Positions 26,342 through 37,213 of a stretch of DNA of 64,000 bases are shown piece by piece. Both the position numbers and the translations under genes were made by a program. Source of the stretch: Intestinibacter bartlettii (lineage in GTDB: Bacteria > Bacillota > Clostridia > Peptostreptococcales > Peptostreptococcaceae); contig CP102273.1 in NCBI GenBank assembly GCA_025148965.1, positions 248,001-312,000 on the forward strand, read 5' to 3'. Numbering within the stretch: the stretch's first letter is position 1; every line of letters starts with the position of its first letter. The notes under the pieces are model-generated. The model was given only the letters and a program-made list of their open reading frames with translations. It did no database searches and was not told the origin of the DNA.

Positions 26342-26369
26342 GTGGGAGGCGTATGCCGACAATAACCAC
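26342..26369 (+). promoter_or_regulatory. Candidate L1-binding translational operator
   Basis: The rplK-rplA spacer holds GTGG (26342-26345) pairing with CCAC (26366-26369). Inside it, GGC/GCC (26348-26350 with 26355-26357) is capped by GTAT, and an asymmetric internal loop separates the two helices. This is the shape of mRNA sites bound by L1 in other bacteria, and it ends just before the AAGGAGG of rplA, so L1 could block its own translation. Confidence 0.5.
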
Positions 26370-26385
26370 AAGGAGGAATTATAAA

Positions 26386-27084
26386 ATGGCTAAAAAAAGC
26401 AAAAAATATGTAGAAGCATTAGGAAAAATAGATAGAACTAAATTATATGAATCTAAAGAAGCTTTAGCTTTAGTAAGCGAAATAGCTACTGCTAAATTCG
26501 ACGAAACTGTTGAAGCTCATATAAAATTAGGTGTTGACTCAAGACATGCTGATCAACAAGTTAGAGGTGCAATAGTATTACCTCACGGAACTGGTAAAAC
26601 TAAAAAAGTTTTAGTTTTCGCTAAAGGTGAAAAAGCTAAAGAAGCAGAAGCTGCTGGTGCAGATTTCGTAGGTGCTGAAGACCTAGTTCAAAAAATACAA
26701 AAAGAAAACTGGTTTGATTTTGATGTAGTAGTTGCTACTCCAGACATGATGGGTGTAGTAGGTAGATTAGGTAGAGTATTAGGACCAAAAGGTTTAATGC
26801 CAAACCCAAAATCAGGAACAGTTACATTCGACGTTACTAAAGCTGTTGAAGAAATAAAAGCTGGTAAAGTTGAATACAGATTAGACAAAAGTAATATAAT
26901 CCACGTTGCTATAGGTAAAGTATCTTTCGGTGGAGAAAAATTAGCTGAAAACTTCAACGTTTTAATGAACGCTATAATAAAAGCTAAACCATCTGCTGCT
27001 AAAGGTCAATACTTAAGAAGTATATCAGTTACTTCAACTATGGGACCTGGAGTTAAAATAAATCCTGCAAGAGTATCTGAATAA
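26386..27084 (+). CDS. rplA: Ribosomal protein L1
   Basis: A 232-residue L1 of the mobile E-site stalk. [25 protein letters not shown]-type N-terminal order, [20 protein letters not shown] (about residues 122-141) and [17 protein letters not shown] at the C-terminus are standard. ATG 26386 follows AAGGAGG; the in-frame ATG at 26353 lies inside the proposed operator. Confidence 0.98.
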   Translation: MAKKSKKYVEALGKIDRTKLYESKEALALVSEIATAKFDETVEAHIKLGVDSRHADQQVRGAIVLPHGTGKTKKVLVFAKGEKAKEAEAAGADFVGAEDLVQKIQKENWFDFDVVVATPDMMGVVGRLGRVLGPKGLMPNPKSGTVTFDVTKAVEEIKAGKVEYRLDKSNIIHVAIGKVSFGGEKLAENFNVLMNAIIKAKPSAAKGQYLRSISVTSTMGPGVKINPARVSE

Positions 27085-27090
27085 TATTTA

Positions 27091-27119
27091 TTGACATAGT
27101 CAAAAAATGATGTTATAAT
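27091..27119 (+). promoter_or_regulatory. Promoter of rplJL
   Basis: Perfect consensus: TTGACA (27091-27096), 17 nt, TATAAT (27114-27119). It begins 6 nt after the rplA stop, so rplJL have their own start. Confidence 0.85.
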
Positions 27120-27144
27120 ATCTCTTGTTGATGTTAAAAACGAA

Positions 27145-27255
27145 TAGATTTGCCGTAGACAGTAGGTGCGTAAGCTTAATTTCCTACCGAGGTTTTAGAT
27201 AAATGAAACTAGAGCTTTTATGTCTACCATTGTGTTAGAAATAAAAGCTTTTTTA
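27145..27255 (+). promoter_or_regulatory. L10 leader with attenuator
   Basis: The leader contains GCCGTAGACAGTAGGTGCG and CCTACCGAGG, the conserved core of the L10 leader bound by L10(L12)4. AGTAGG (27161-27166) pairs with CCTACC (27183-27188), and GTAGAC (27155-27160) with GTCTAC (27222-27227). A following hairpin (27213-27221 with 27241-27249, then TTTTTT) is an attenuator that overlaps the second pairing, so protein binding can decide termination. Confidence 0.8.
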
Positions 27256-27296
27256 ATTGTACGGTGAATATACTTTTGTGAAGGAGGTGCACACTG

Positions 27297-27800
27297 ATGA
27301 GAGAAGCTATACAAATGAAATCACAAGTTGTTGCTGAAATAGTTGAAAAACTACAAAAATCATCTTCTACAATAGTTGTTGACTACAAAGGTTTAACAGT
27401 AGAAGAAGTTACTGAATTAAGAAAAAAAATGAGAGAAGCTGGTGTTGAATACAAAGTTTATAAAAACACTTTAGTAAGAAGAGCTGCTAAAGAAGTTGGA
27501 ATAGAAGAATTCAACAACGAGTTATTAGTTGGAACTAATGCGATAGCATTCGGTTATGACGATCCAATAGCTCCAGCTAGAGTTATAAAAGAGTTTATGG
27601 AAGCTCATCCAAAAATGCAATTAAAAATGGGTGTAGTAGAAGGAACATTCTACAACGAAGCTCAAATAGTTGAGTTCGCAAACATACCACCAAGAGAAGT
27701 TCTTCTTGCAAAATTACTTGGAAGCTTAAAAGCTCCAATGTCAAACTTCGTATACTTACTAGATGCTCTAGTGAAAAAAGAAGAAGGGCAAGAAGCTTAA
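27297..27800 (+). CDS. rplJ: Ribosomal protein L10
   Basis: A 167-residue L10, base of the L7/L12 stalk. The N-terminal VDYKGLTVEEVTELRKKMRE and VYKNTLVRRA contact 23S rRNA, and the C-terminal helix (LDALVKKEEGQEA) carries the L12 dimers. GGAGGTG precedes ATG 27297. Expression is probably limited by L10 acting on its leader. Confidence 0.97.
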   Translation: MREAIQMKSQVVAEIVEKLQKSSSTIVVDYKGLTVEEVTELRKKMREAGVEYKVYKNTLVRRAAKEVGIEEFNNELLVGTNAIAFGYDDPIAPARVIKEFMEAHPKMQLKMGVVEGTFYNEAQIVEFANIPPREVLLAKLLGSLKAPMSNFVYLLDALVKKEEGQEA

Positions 27801-27873
27801 TTGTCAGTTAAATTTAGAAAAATAAGATTATAAAAAAATAAAATTTTAGTGAAAAAATTCGGAGGTGCTAAAA

Positions 27874-28239
27874 ATGACAATAGAACAAATATTAGAAGCT
27901 ATAGAACAAATGAAAGTTACAGAATTAAATGAATTAGTAAAAGCTGCTGAAGAAAAATTCGGTGTATCTGCTTCTGCTCCAGTAATGGTTGCTGGTGCTG
28001 CTGGTGGAGCTGCTGCAGCTGAAGAAAAAACTGAATTCGATGTAATATTAGCTAACGCTGGTGCATCAAAAGTAGGAGTTATAAAAGCAGTTAGAGAAGT
28101 AACTGGTTTAGGATTAAAAGATGCTAAAGATTTAGTAGACAACGCTCCTAAAGCTCTTAAAGAAGGAGCTTCTAAAGAAGAAGCTGAACAAATAAAAGAA
28201 AAATTAGAAGCTGCTGGTGCATCAGTAGAACTTAAATAA
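27874..28239 (+). CDS. rplL: Ribosomal protein L7/L12
   Basis: A 121-residue stalk protein. An N-terminal dimer domain (about 1-33) is followed by a flexible Ala/Gly hinge ([16 protein letters not shown]) and a C-terminal factor-binding domain with [23 protein letters not shown] 27874 has GGAGGTG 6 nt upstream. A strong terminator follows. Confidence 0.98.
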   Translation: MTIEQILEAIEQMKVTELNELVKAAEEKFGVSASAPVMVAGAAGGAAAAEEKTEFDVILANAGASKVGVIKAVREVTGLGLKDAKDLVDNAPKALKEGASKEEAEQIKEKLEAAGASVELK

Positions 28240-28249
28240 TTTTTTTAAG

Positions 28250-28279
28250 AAAAAGGTGTCTCGGTAGGACACCTTTTTT
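28250..28279 (+). terminator. Terminator of rplJL
   Basis: An 11-bp stem AAAAAGGTGTC/GACACCTTTTT with a 7-nt loop and T run directly after rplL. It should reduce read-through into rpoB, which has its own promoter. Confidence 0.85.
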
Positions 28280-28304
28280 GAATTTATTGATAAATTTAAT
28301 TAAT

Positions 28305-28363
28305 AAAGTTGAGAATAGAGAATATAAAACACTTTTTGTCTTGTATTCTCTATTCTCAACTTT
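28305..28363. repeat. Perfect 20-bp inverted repeat in the rplL-rpoB gap
   Basis: 28305-28324 and 28344-28363 are exact inverted copies separated by 19 nt. Neither flank has a T run, so it is not an ordinary terminator. The arms are internally repetitive (GAGAATAGAGAATA). The rest of the 365-nt gap holds the terminator, the rpoB promoter and AT-rich sequence in which I see nothing else. Confidence 0.7.
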
Positions 28364-28515
28364 ATAAAAAAATTACGAAAAAATGGAATTAATACATAAA
28401 ATTATGTACATACTAAATAAAGTAAGGTTTTTATGCACAAATAAAAATTATATTTTAATAAAAAGAATGTATAATTTTAATAATATATAAATTTAAAATT
28501 ATATACTGTGTTATA

Positions 28516-28544
28516 TTGAAAAACACAAAAAAGTGTGATAAAAT
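28516..28544 (+). promoter_or_regulatory. Promoter of rpoBC
   Basis: TTGAAA (28516-28521), 17 nt, TAAAAT (28539-28544), with an extended -10 TGA. The spacer contains a small inverted repeat ACAC/GTGT. Confidence 0.65.
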
Positions 28545-28604
28545 TACTAGATGCGTTTAGTATGACAATGGTTTTATTTTTAATTATTGAGAGGTGAAAA
28601 GTGA

Positions 28605-31600
28605 ATGCCATATCCTGTCACGATAGGTAAGAGAAAGAGAATGAGCTTTTCTAAAATAAAAGAAATAGCTGATTTACCAAATCTTATAGAAATACAAGTA
28701 GATTCTTATAAGTGGTTTTTAGAAGAAGGTTTAAAGGAAGTTTTTAATGATATTTCTCCAATTGAGGATTACACAGGTAATTTAATATTAGAGTTTGTAG
28801 ATTACTCTCTAGATGATAAGCCTAAATATGACATTGAAGAATGTAAAGAAAGAGATGCTACATATTGTGCGCCTCTGAAAGTAAAAGTAAGACTTATTAA
28901 TAAAGAAACTGGAGAAATCAAAGAACAAGAAGTATTTATGGGAGACTTCCCGCTTATGACAGATAGAGGGACTTTCGTAATAAATGGAGCGGAAAGAGTT
29001 ATCGTAAGTCAATTAGTTAGATCTCCTGGAGTATATTATGCTTTAGAAAGAGATAAAACTGGTAAAAAACTAATATCTTCTACTGTTATACCTAATAGAG
29101 GTGCTTGGTTAGAATACGAAACTGATTCTAACGACGTTATTTCTGTTAGAGTTGATAGAACAAGAAAACAACCAGTTACTGTATTATTAAGAGCATTAGG
29201 TATAGGTACAAATGCTGAAATAATCGAACTTTTAGGTGAAGATGAAAGACTAATGGCAACATTAGAAAAAGATAATACTACAAATGTTGAGGAAGGTCTA
29301 GTTGAAATTTATAAAAAATTAAGACCAGGTGAACCACCAACAGTTGAAAGTGCATCTTCATTAATAAATGCATTATTCTTTGATGCAAAAAGATATGACT
29401 TAGCAAAAGTGGGTAGATATAAATTCAATAAAAAACTTGCTTTAGCTTATAGAATAATGAACAGAGTAGCTTACGATGATATAATCAACCCAGAAACTGG
29501 TGAAGTATTCGTAAAAGCTGACGAAAAAATAAGTTATGATGATGCTTGGAAGATACAAAATTCAGGTATCAATGCAGTTACTATAAAAACTGATGAAGAT
29601 AGAAAAGTCAAAGTAATAGGTAATAACTTTGTTGATATCAAAGCTCACATAGATTTTGACATAGATGATTTAAATATAAAAGAAAAAGTTCACTATCCAA
29701 CATTAAAAGAAATTTTAGATGAATATAGTGATGAAGAAGAAATAAAAGAAAGTATAAAAATAAGAATAAAAGAATTAGTTCCTAAACACATACTATTAGA
29801 CGATATAATCGCTTCTATAAGTTATGAATTCAACCTATTCTTCGGTATAGGAAACATAGATGATATAGACCATCTTGGAAACAGAAGAATAAGATCAGTT
29901 GGGGAATTATTACAAAACCAAGTTAGAATTGGTCTTTCAAGAATGGAAAGAGTTATAAGAGAAAGAATGACTGTACAAGACATGGAATCTATAACTCCAC
30001 AAGCATTAGTAAATATTAGACCAGTTTCAGCTGCAATAAAAGAATTCTTTGGTAGTTCTCAGTTATCTCAGTTCATGGACCAAACTAACCCATTATCTGA
30101 GTTAACACATAAAAGAAGATTATCAGCATTAGGACCAGGTGGTCTTTCAAGAGAGAGAGCTGGATTCGAAGTGCGTGACGTTCATCATTCTCACTACGGT
30201 AGAATGTGTCCTATAGAGACTCCAGAGGGACCAAATATCGGTCTTATAAACTCACTTAGTACTTATGCTAAGATAAATGAGTACGGATTCATCGAATCTC
30301 CTTACAGAAAATATGATAAAGAAACAGGAAAAATGACAGATGAGATACATTATCTTACTGCAGATGAAGAAGATTTATTCATAAGAGTGCAAGCAAATGA
30401 ACCATTAAATTCAGATGGTAGCTTTGTTAACTCAAAGGTTGTTTGTAGAACTGTAAATGGTGCAGTTGAACTTGTACCAACTGAAAGAGTTGACTTCATG
30501 GATATATCTCCTAAACAAGTTGTATCTATAGCAACAGCTATGATACCATTCCTTGAAAATGACGATGCCAACAGAGCCCTAATGGGAGCCAACATGCAAC
30601 GTCAAGCAGTGCCTCTAATGAGAAGAGAAGCACCAATCATAGGTACAGGAGTTGAATACAGAGCTGCAAAAGACTCTGGAGCAGTTGTTGTTGCTAAAAA
30701 CAGTGGTATAGCTGAAAGAGTAACAGCTGATGAAATAGTAATAAAAAGAGAAGACGGAAATAGAGATAGATATAAATTACTTAAATTCAAGCGTTCAAAT
30801 CACGGAACTTGTATAAATCAAACACCTATCATAAACAAAGGTGAAATGATAAAAGCAGGTGACGTTATTGCCGATGGACCAGCTACAGATTTAGGTGAAA
30901 TAGCATTAGGTAGAAACTGCTTAATCGCGTTTATGACTTGGGAAGGTTATAACTACGAGGATGCCGTTTTAATTAATGAAAGACTTGTTAAAGAAGATAG
31001 ATTATCAACTATTCATATAGAAGAATATGAATGTGAAGCAAGAGATACAAAACTAGGACCAGAAGAAATAACTAAAGATATACCAAACGTTGGTGAAAGT
31101 GCAATCAAAAACTTAGACGACAGAGGTATAATCAGAATAGGTGCTGAAGTAGATTCAGGAGATATATTAGTTGGTAAAGTTACACCAAAAGGTGAAACTG
31201 AACTTACTGCTGAAGAAAGATTACTTCGTGCAATCTTCGGTGAAAAAGCTAGAGAAGTTAGAGATACATCTCTAAAAGTACCTCATGGTGAATCAGGTAT
31301 AATAGTTGACGTTAAAGTCTTTACAAGAGAAAATGGTGACGATTTATCACCAGGAGTAAATGAATTAGTTAGATGTTACATCGCTAAGAAAAGAAAAATA
31401 AAAGTCGGAGATAAAATGGCCGGACGTCATGGTAACAAAGGGGTTATCTCAAGAGTATTACCAGAAGAAGACATGCCATTTATGGAAGACGGAACACCAA
31501 TGGATATAGTTCTGAATCCACAAGGTATACCATCTCGTATGAACATCGGTCAGGTACTTGAAATGCACTTAGGACTTGCTGCTAAGAAATTAGGATGGCA

Positions 31601-32327
31601 TGTTGCTACATCAGTATTCGATGGTGCAAAAGAAACTGATATAATGGATGCTTTAGAAGAAGCAGGTTATCCAAGAGACGGAAAACTTACATTATATGAT
31701 GGTAGAACAGGTGATACATTTGATAATAGAATAACAGTAGGATACATGTACTATCTAAAACTACATCACTTAGTTGATGAAAAATTACATGCAAGAAGTA
31801 CAGGACCATACTCACTAGTAACTCAACAACCACTTGGTGGTAAAGCACAATTCGGTGGACAAAGATTCGGTGAGATGGAGGTTTGGGCTCTTGAAGCATA
31901 CGGAGCTGCACACATACTTCAAGAAATACTTACTGTTAAATCAGATGATGTAGTAGGTCGTGTAAGAACTTACGAAGCAATAGTTAAAGGTGAAAATATT
32001 CCTGAACCAGGAATTCCTGAATCTTTCAAAGTTCTTATAAAAGAACTTCAAAGTTTATGTCTTGATGTTAAAGTTCTTAGTGAAGAAGACGAAGAATTAG
32101 AAGTTAGAGAATCAACAGATCTTGATGATGAGGTTGATGGAAACTTCGAATTAAGTCTTATCAGTGATGAAAGAGAAGTAGAAGAATCTCATGTTATCGA
32201 AGATATCGATGAAGCTGACGAAGATTTAGTTGAAGAAGATATAGACTATAATGAAGAAGTAGATGATAATTTAAATTTTGATTTCAGTGGCTTTGGTGAT
32301 GAAGACAACAGTGATTTTGAAATATAG
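28605..32327 (+). CDS. rpoB: RNA polymerase beta subunit
   Basis: A 1240-residue catalytic subunit. The rifampicin-pocket region starts at F482 ([19 protein letters not shown]) and has the wild-type residues Q489, D492, H502 and S507, equal to E. coli Q513, D516, H526 and S531, so rifampicin susceptibility is expected at these sites. GHRHGNKG-like switch residues appear as [13 protein letters not shown]. The last 75 residues after the conserved [12 protein letters not shown] end are an acidic Asp/Glu-rich tail beyond the catalytic core. GAGGTG precedes the ATG. Confidence 0.98.
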   Translation: MPYPVTIGKRKRMSFSKIKEIADLPNLIEIQVDSYKWFLEEGLKEVFNDISPIEDYTGNLILEFVDYSLDDKPKYDIEECKERDATYCAPLKVKVRLINKETGEIKEQEVFMGDFPLMTDRGTFVINGAERVIVSQLVRSPGVYYALERDKTGKKLISSTVIPNRGAWLEYETDSNDVISVRVDRTRKQPVTVLLRALGIGTNAEIIELLGEDERLMATLEKDNTTNVEEGLVEIYKKLRPGEPPTVESASSLINALFFDAKRYDLAKVGRYKFNKKLALAYRIMNRVAYDDIINPETGEVFVKADEKISYDDAWKIQNSGINAVTIKTDEDRKVKVIGNNFVDIKAHIDFDIDDLNIKEKVHYPTLKEILDEYSDEEEIKESIKIRIKELVPKHILLDDIIASISYEFNLFFGIGNIDDIDHLGNRRIRSVGELLQNQVRIGLSRMERVIRERMTVQDMESITPQALVNIRPVSAAIKEFFGSSQLSQFMDQTNPLSELTHKRRLSALGPGGLSRERAGFEVRDVHHSHYGRMCPIETPEGPNIGLINSLSTYAKINEYGFIESPYRKYDKETGKMTDEIHYLTADEEDLFIRVQANEPLNSDGSFVNSKVVCRTVNGAVELVPTERVDFMDISPKQVVSIATAMIPFLENDDANRALMGANMQRQAVPLMRREAPIIGTGVEYRAAKDSGAVVVAKNSGIAERVTADEIVIKREDGNRDRYKLLKFKRSNHGTCINQTPIINKGEMIKAGDVIADGPATDLGEIALGRNCLIAFMTWEGYNYEDAVLINERLVKEDRLSTIHIEEYECEARDTKLGPEEITKDIPNVGESAIKNLDDRGIIRIGAEVDSGDILVGKVTPKGETELTAEERLLRAIFGEKAREVRDTSLKVPHGESGIIVDVKVFTRENGDDLSPGVNELVRCYIAKKRKIKVGDKMAGRHGNKGVISRVLPEEDMPFMEDGTPMDIVLNPQGIPSRMNIGQVLEMHLGLAAKKLGWHVATSVFDGAKETDIMDALEEAGYPRDGKLTLYDGRTGDTFDNRITVGYMYYLKLHHLVDEKLHARSTGPYSLVTQQPLGGKAQFGGQRFGEMEVWALEAYGAAHILQEILTVKSDDVVGRVRTYEAIVKGENIPEPGIPESFKVLIKELQSLCLDVKVLSEEDEELEVRESTDLDDEVDGNFELSLISDEREVEESHVIEDIDEADEDLVEEDIDYNEEVDDNLNFDFSGFGDEDNSDFEI

Positions 32328-32369
32328 TTTTATAATAAAATAAATATCAAATAGAAGGGAGAGAACTCC

Positions 32370-35300
32370 TTGTTTGAATTAAACAATTTCGAGTCGATAA
32401 AAATAGGTTTAGCCTCTCCAGAACGTATAAGAGAATGGTCTAGAGGAGAAGTTAAAAAACCAGAAACAATTAATTACCGTACTTTAAAACCAGAAAAAGA
32501 CGGTCTATTCTGTGAAAGAATATTTGGACCACAAAAAGACTGGGAATGTCATTGTGGAAAATATAGAAGAGTTAGATATAAAGGTGTAGTTTGTGATAGA
32601 TGTGGCGTTGAAGTCACTAAGTCAAAAGTAAGAAGAGAAAGAATGGGACATATAGAGCTTGCAGCTCCTATGTCTCATATCTGGTACTTCAAAGGGATCC
32701 CAAGTAGAATGGGTCTATTATTAGACATGTCTCCAAGATCTCTTGAAAAAATACTATACTTTGCTTCATATGTAGTTATAGATCCAGGTGAAACTGGACT
32801 AAACGAAAAACAATTATTAACTGAAAAAGAATTTAGAAGTAATTACGAAAAATACGGAAATACTTTTGAAGTTGGTATGGGTGCTGAAGCAGTTAAAAAA
32901 TTATTAATGAGAATTGACCTTGAACAAGAAAGTAAGTTATTAAGAGATGACTTAAAAGACAGTACAGGTCAAAAAAGAGTTAGAACAATAAGAAGATTAG
33001 AAGTAGTAGAAGCATTCAAAAAATCAGGAAATAAACCTGAATGGATGATTCTTGAAGCTATTCCAGTAATCCCACCAGATTTAAGACCAATGGTACAATT
33101 AGATGGTGGTAGATTTGCTACTTCTGACTTAAATGACTTATATAGAAGAGTTATAAACAGAAACAACAGATTAAAAAGATTATTAGAGCTTGGAGCTCCT
33201 GACATCATCGTAAGAAATGAAAAAAGAATGCTTCAAGAAGCAGTAGATGCTCTAATAGACAATGGTAGAAGAGGTAGACCAGTTACTGGACCAGGAAATA
33301 GACCATTAAAATCTTTATCAGACATGCTTAAAGGTAAACAAGGTCGTTTCCGTCAAAACTTACTTGGTAAACGTGTTGACTACTCAGGACGTTCAGTTAT
33401 AGTTGTTGGACCAGATCTTAAATTCTACCAATGTGGTATTCCAAGAAAAATGGCTCTTGAATTATTCAAACCATTCGTAATGGATAAATTAGTTAAAGAA
33501 GGTTATGCACATAATATAAAAAGTGCTAAATCATTAGTTGAAAAAGTAAAACCAGAAGTATGGGATGTTCTTGAAGAAGTAATTAAGAGCCATCCAGTTT
33601 TACTTAACCGTGCCCCTACTCTTCATAGACTTGGTATCCAAGCCTTTGAACCAGTACTAGTTGAAGGTAAAGCTATAAGATTACATCCATTAGCTTGTAC
33701 AGCATACAATGCCGACTTCGACGGTGACCAAATGGCGGTCCATGTACCATTATCAGTAGAAGCACAAGCAGAAGCTAGATTCTTAATGCTTTCTGTAAAC
33801 AACATACTTGCTCCAAAAGATGGTTCTCCAATAACTACTCCATCTCAAGATATGGTTCTAGGATGTTACTACTTAACAATAGAATCTCAAGGAGGAGAAA
33901 AAGGAACTGGAACAGTATTCAAAGACTTTAACGAGTTAATGATGGCTTACCAAACTAAAGCAGTTGAATTACACTCAACAGTTAAAATGAGAATTGTTTT
34001 AGAAGATGGTAGAGTTGGAATCACAGAAAGTACAGTAGGTAGATTCATATTCAATGAAAACATACCTCAAGATTTAGGATTCGTAAATAGAGAAGAAGAT
34101 CCATTTGGATTAGAAATAAATTATTTAGTTGATAAAAAAGCTTTAGGTAAGATAATAGATAAATGTTTCAGAAGACATGGAAACACTATAACTGCTGAAG
34201 TTTTAGACCATATTAAATCATTAGGATTTAAATATTCAACTATAGGTGGTATAACAGTTGCTGTTGCAGACATGAAAATACCAGAAACTAAAAAAGATTT
34301 AATAAAAGATGCAGAAGTACAAGTTGAAAAATACGAAAAAGTATTCAGAAGAGGTCTAATCTCTGATGAAGAAAGATATGAAAAAGTTATAGATACTTGG
34401 ACTAAAACAACTGAAAAAGTTACAGATGAGCTAATGAATGGTCTTGAAAGAATGAATAATATCTACATCATGGCACATTCAGGAGCCAGAGGTTCTAAGA
34501 ACCAGATAAGACAGTTAGCAGGTATGCGTGGTCTGATGGCCAATGCATCTGGTAAAACAGTTGAAATCCCAGTTAAATCTAACTTCCGTGAAGGGTTATC
34601 AGTAATGGAATACTTCACATCTTCACACGGTGCCAGAAAAGGGTTAGCCGATACAGCGCTACGTACAGCCGATTCAGGTTACTTAACAAGAAGACTTGTT
34701 GACGTCAGTCAAGATGTTATAGTTAGAGATTTTGATTGTGGAACTACTGAAACAACAGAAATATTTGCTATAACTGATGGAAGTGAAGCAATAGAAGACT
34801 TATACGATAGAATAGTAGGAAGATATACTATAGATGCTATACTACATCCAGAAACTGGTGAAGTATTAGTAGAAGCAGATACTATGATACAAGAAGACGA
34901 TGCTGAAGCTATAATAAATGCAGGTATCGAAAGAGTTAACATAAGAACAGTTCTTAACTGTAAAACTCATCACGGTGTTTGTTCTAAATGTTATGGTAGA
35001 AACTTAGCTACTGGTAAAGAAGTTCATATCGGTGAAGCAGTTGGTATAATCGCTGCTCAATCAATCGGTGAACCTGGTACACAGCTTACAATGCGTACAT
35101 TCCATACAGGTGGGGTTGCCGGAGGAGATATAACTCAAGGTCTTCCAAGGGTTGAAGAGCTTTTCGAAGCTAGAAAACCAAAAGGGTTAGCTATAATTTC
35201 TGAAATAACTGGTAGAGTTGAAATAGACGAAACTGGTAAGAGAAAAGAAGTTATAGTAATACCAAAAGAAGGAGAAAGAGAAGTTTACCAAATACCATAT

Positions 35301-35864
35301 GGATCAAGAATAAGAGTTAAACAAGGTCAACTTGTTGAAGCTGGTGATCCACTTACTCAAGGTTCTATAAACCCACATGATATAGTAAGAGTTAAAGGTA
35401 TTGGTGGCGTTCAAGAATATATAGTTAAAGAAGTTCAAAGAGTGTATAGACTTCAAGGGGTTGATATCAACGATAAACATATAGAAGTAATAGTTAGACA
35501 AATGCTATCTAAAGTTAAAGTTGAAGATCCAGGAGATACAGATTTATTACCAGGTGGTTATGAAGATGTATTAACATTCCAAGAATGTAACGAAGAAGCT
35601 GAATCTAAAGGATTAAGACCAGCTATAGCTAAGAGAGTTTTACTTGGTATAACTAAAGCATCTCTTGCTACAGATTCATTCCTATCAGCAGCATCATTCC
35701 AAGAAACTACAAGAGTTTTAACAGAAGCTGCTATAAAAGGAAAGGAAGACCATCTAATAGGACTAAAAGAAAATGTTATATTAGGTAAATTAATTCCAGC
35801 AGGAACAGGAATGAAAAAATACAGAAACATTGCAGTTGAAAAAGTAGAAGAAGAATCTTTATAA
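32370..35864 (+). CDS. rpoC: RNA polymerase beta' subunit (TTG start)
   Basis: A 1164-residue subunit with the catalytic loop NADFDGDQM at residues 447-455, whose three Asp bind the active-site Mg. The N-terminal zinc finger (CHCGKYRR, later CDRCG) and the second Cys cluster ([13 protein letters not shown]) are intact. The trigger-loop and bridge-helix region includes [13 protein letters not shown] and [20 protein letters not shown]. The start is TTG 32370 after AAGGGAG; the reading frame begins [17 protein letters not shown] as in relatives. Confidence 0.98.
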   Translation: MFELNNFESIKIGLASPERIREWSRGEVKKPETINYRTLKPEKDGLFCERIFGPQKDWECHCGKYRRVRYKGVVCDRCGVEVTKSKVRRERMGHIELAAPMSHIWYFKGIPSRMGLLLDMSPRSLEKILYFASYVVIDPGETGLNEKQLLTEKEFRSNYEKYGNTFEVGMGAEAVKKLLMRIDLEQESKLLRDDLKDSTGQKRVRTIRRLEVVEAFKKSGNKPEWMILEAIPVIPPDLRPMVQLDGGRFATSDLNDLYRRVINRNNRLKRLLELGAPDIIVRNEKRMLQEAVDALIDNGRRGRPVTGPGNRPLKSLSDMLKGKQGRFRQNLLGKRVDYSGRSVIVVGPDLKFYQCGIPRKMALELFKPFVMDKLVKEGYAHNIKSAKSLVEKVKPEVWDVLEEVIKSHPVLLNRAPTLHRLGIQAFEPVLVEGKAIRLHPLACTAYNADFDGDQMAVHVPLSVEAQAEARFLMLSVNNILAPKDGSPITTPSQDMVLGCYYLTIESQGGEKGTGTVFKDFNELMMAYQTKAVELHSTVKMRIVLEDGRVGITESTVGRFIFNENIPQDLGFVNREEDPFGLEINYLVDKKALGKIIDKCFRRHGNTITAEVLDHIKSLGFKYSTIGGITVAVADMKIPETKKDLIKDAEVQVEKYEKVFRRGLISDEERYEKVIDTWTKTTEKVTDELMNGLERMNNIYIMAHSGARGSKNQIRQLAGMRGLMANASGKTVEIPVKSNFREGLSVMEYFTSSHGARKGLADTALRTADSGYLTRRLVDVSQDVIVRDFDCGTTETTEIFAITDGSEAIEDLYDRIVGRYTIDAILHPETGEVLVEADTMIQEDDAEAIINAGIERVNIRTVLNCKTHHGVCSKCYGRNLATGKEVHIGEAVGIIAAQSIGEPGTQLTMRTFHTGGVAGGDITQGLPRVEELFEARKPKGLAIISEITGRVEIDETGKRKEVIVIPKEGEREVYQIPYGSRIRVKQGQLVEAGDPLTQGSINPHDIVRVKGIGGVQEYIVKEVQRVYRLQGVDINDKHIEVIVRQMLSKVKVEDPGDTDLLPGGYEDVLTFQECNEEAESKGLRPAIAKRVLLGITKASLATDSFLSAASFQETTRVLTEAAIKGKEDHLIGLKENVILGKLIPAGTGMKKYRNIAVEKVEEESL

Positions 35865-35884
35865 GAATTGTTATATAAACATTC

Positions 35885-35913
35885 TTGACATGAACTGTAT
35901 GTGATGTTAAAAT
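35885..35913 (+). promoter_or_regulatory. Promoter of the str operon (rpsL-rpsG-fusA)
   Basis: TTGACA (35885-35890), 17 nt, TAAAAT (35908-35913), starting 20 nt after rpoC ends. Transcription would begin near 35920 and give a leader of about 200 nt. Confidence 0.75.
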
Positions 35914-35927
35914 GTAAAAGTGCGAAT

Positions 35928-36094
35928 TTAAAAGTTTACTCTGAATTACTGTTTAGGGTAAACTTTTAAGTGAGCTTTAATATAATTAAAGAACTATTAA
36001 GTACCAATCTATTAAATGTTTGACTATATAGCGAACATTTAACTACGGAAATCGGTAGTAATATCCGATTTAGTTGGCGATCATTAAAAGATCG
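35928..36094 (+). promoter_or_regulatory. Structured rpsL leader (four hairpins)
   Basis: Four perfect-stem hairpins follow in order: 12 bp (35928-35939 with 35958-35969), 9 bp (36012-36020 with 36034-36042), 7 bp (36049-36055 with 36065-36071) and 5 bp (36078-36082 with 36090-36094). None ends in a T run. The last closes just before AAGGAGGTG. I do not recognise the motif; control by a ribosomal protein such as S7 or S12 is one possibility. Confidence 0.5.
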
Positions 36095-36121
36095 AAATTT
36101 TAGAAGAAGGAGGTGCCGATG

Positions 36122-36544
36122 ATGCCAACAATTAACCAATTAGTTCGTAAGAGTAGAAAAGACTTATTAAAAAAATCTACTGCTCCAGCATTACAAAAGA
36201 GTTACAACTCTTTAAACAAAAAAACAACTGATGCAAGTTCACCACAAAAAAGAGGAGTTTGTACTTCAGTAAAAACAGTTACTCCTAAAAAACCTAACTC
36301 AGCTTTAAGAAAAGTTGCCAGAGTTAAATTAACAAATGGTATAGAAGTTTCTGCTTATATACCAGGTGAAGGACACAACTTACAAGAACATAGTGTTGTT
36401 CTTATAAGAGGAGGAAGAGTAAAAGACCTTCCAGGGGTTAGATACCATATACTAAGAGGTACATTAGATACTGCAGGTGTTGATAAGAGAATGCAAGCAA
36501 GATCTAAATATGGTGCTAAAAAACCTAAAGCTGCTAAAAAATAG
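36122..36544 (+). CDS. rpsL: Ribosomal protein S12
   Basis: A 140-residue S12 of the decoding centre. [11 protein letters not shown] (residues 54-64) keeps both lysines, the streptomycin-sensitive form. The Gram-positive insertion before SSPQKRGVC is present. ATG 36122 gives the standard start MPTINQL and is 8 nt from GGAGG; the ATG 3 nt earlier is possible. Confidence 0.97.
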   Translation: MPTINQLVRKSRKDLLKKSTAPALQKSYNSLNKKTTDASSPQKRGVCTSVKTVTPKKPNSALRKVARVKLTNGIEVSAYIPGEGHNLQEHSVVLIRGGRVKDLPGVRYHILRGTLDTAGVDKRMQARSKYGAKKPKAAKK

Positions 36545-36643
36545 ATAATAGAGTTTACTAAATTGAAATATTATAGTGCGGTGCTTTAAATATATATATA
36601 TTTATGGCATACGGCATTGTGATAATATGTCGAGTACCTATGA

Positions 36644-37147
<504 letters not shown>

Positions 37148-37213
37148 TTTTATTCTAATACCAGAATTCAACTAGAATTTATGAAATATTAGAGATATCT
37201 AAGGAGGATAACC

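Noticed and set aside
28305-28363. Intrinsic terminator
   Set aside because: No T run follows the stem on either strand; a good terminator already exists at 28250-28279.
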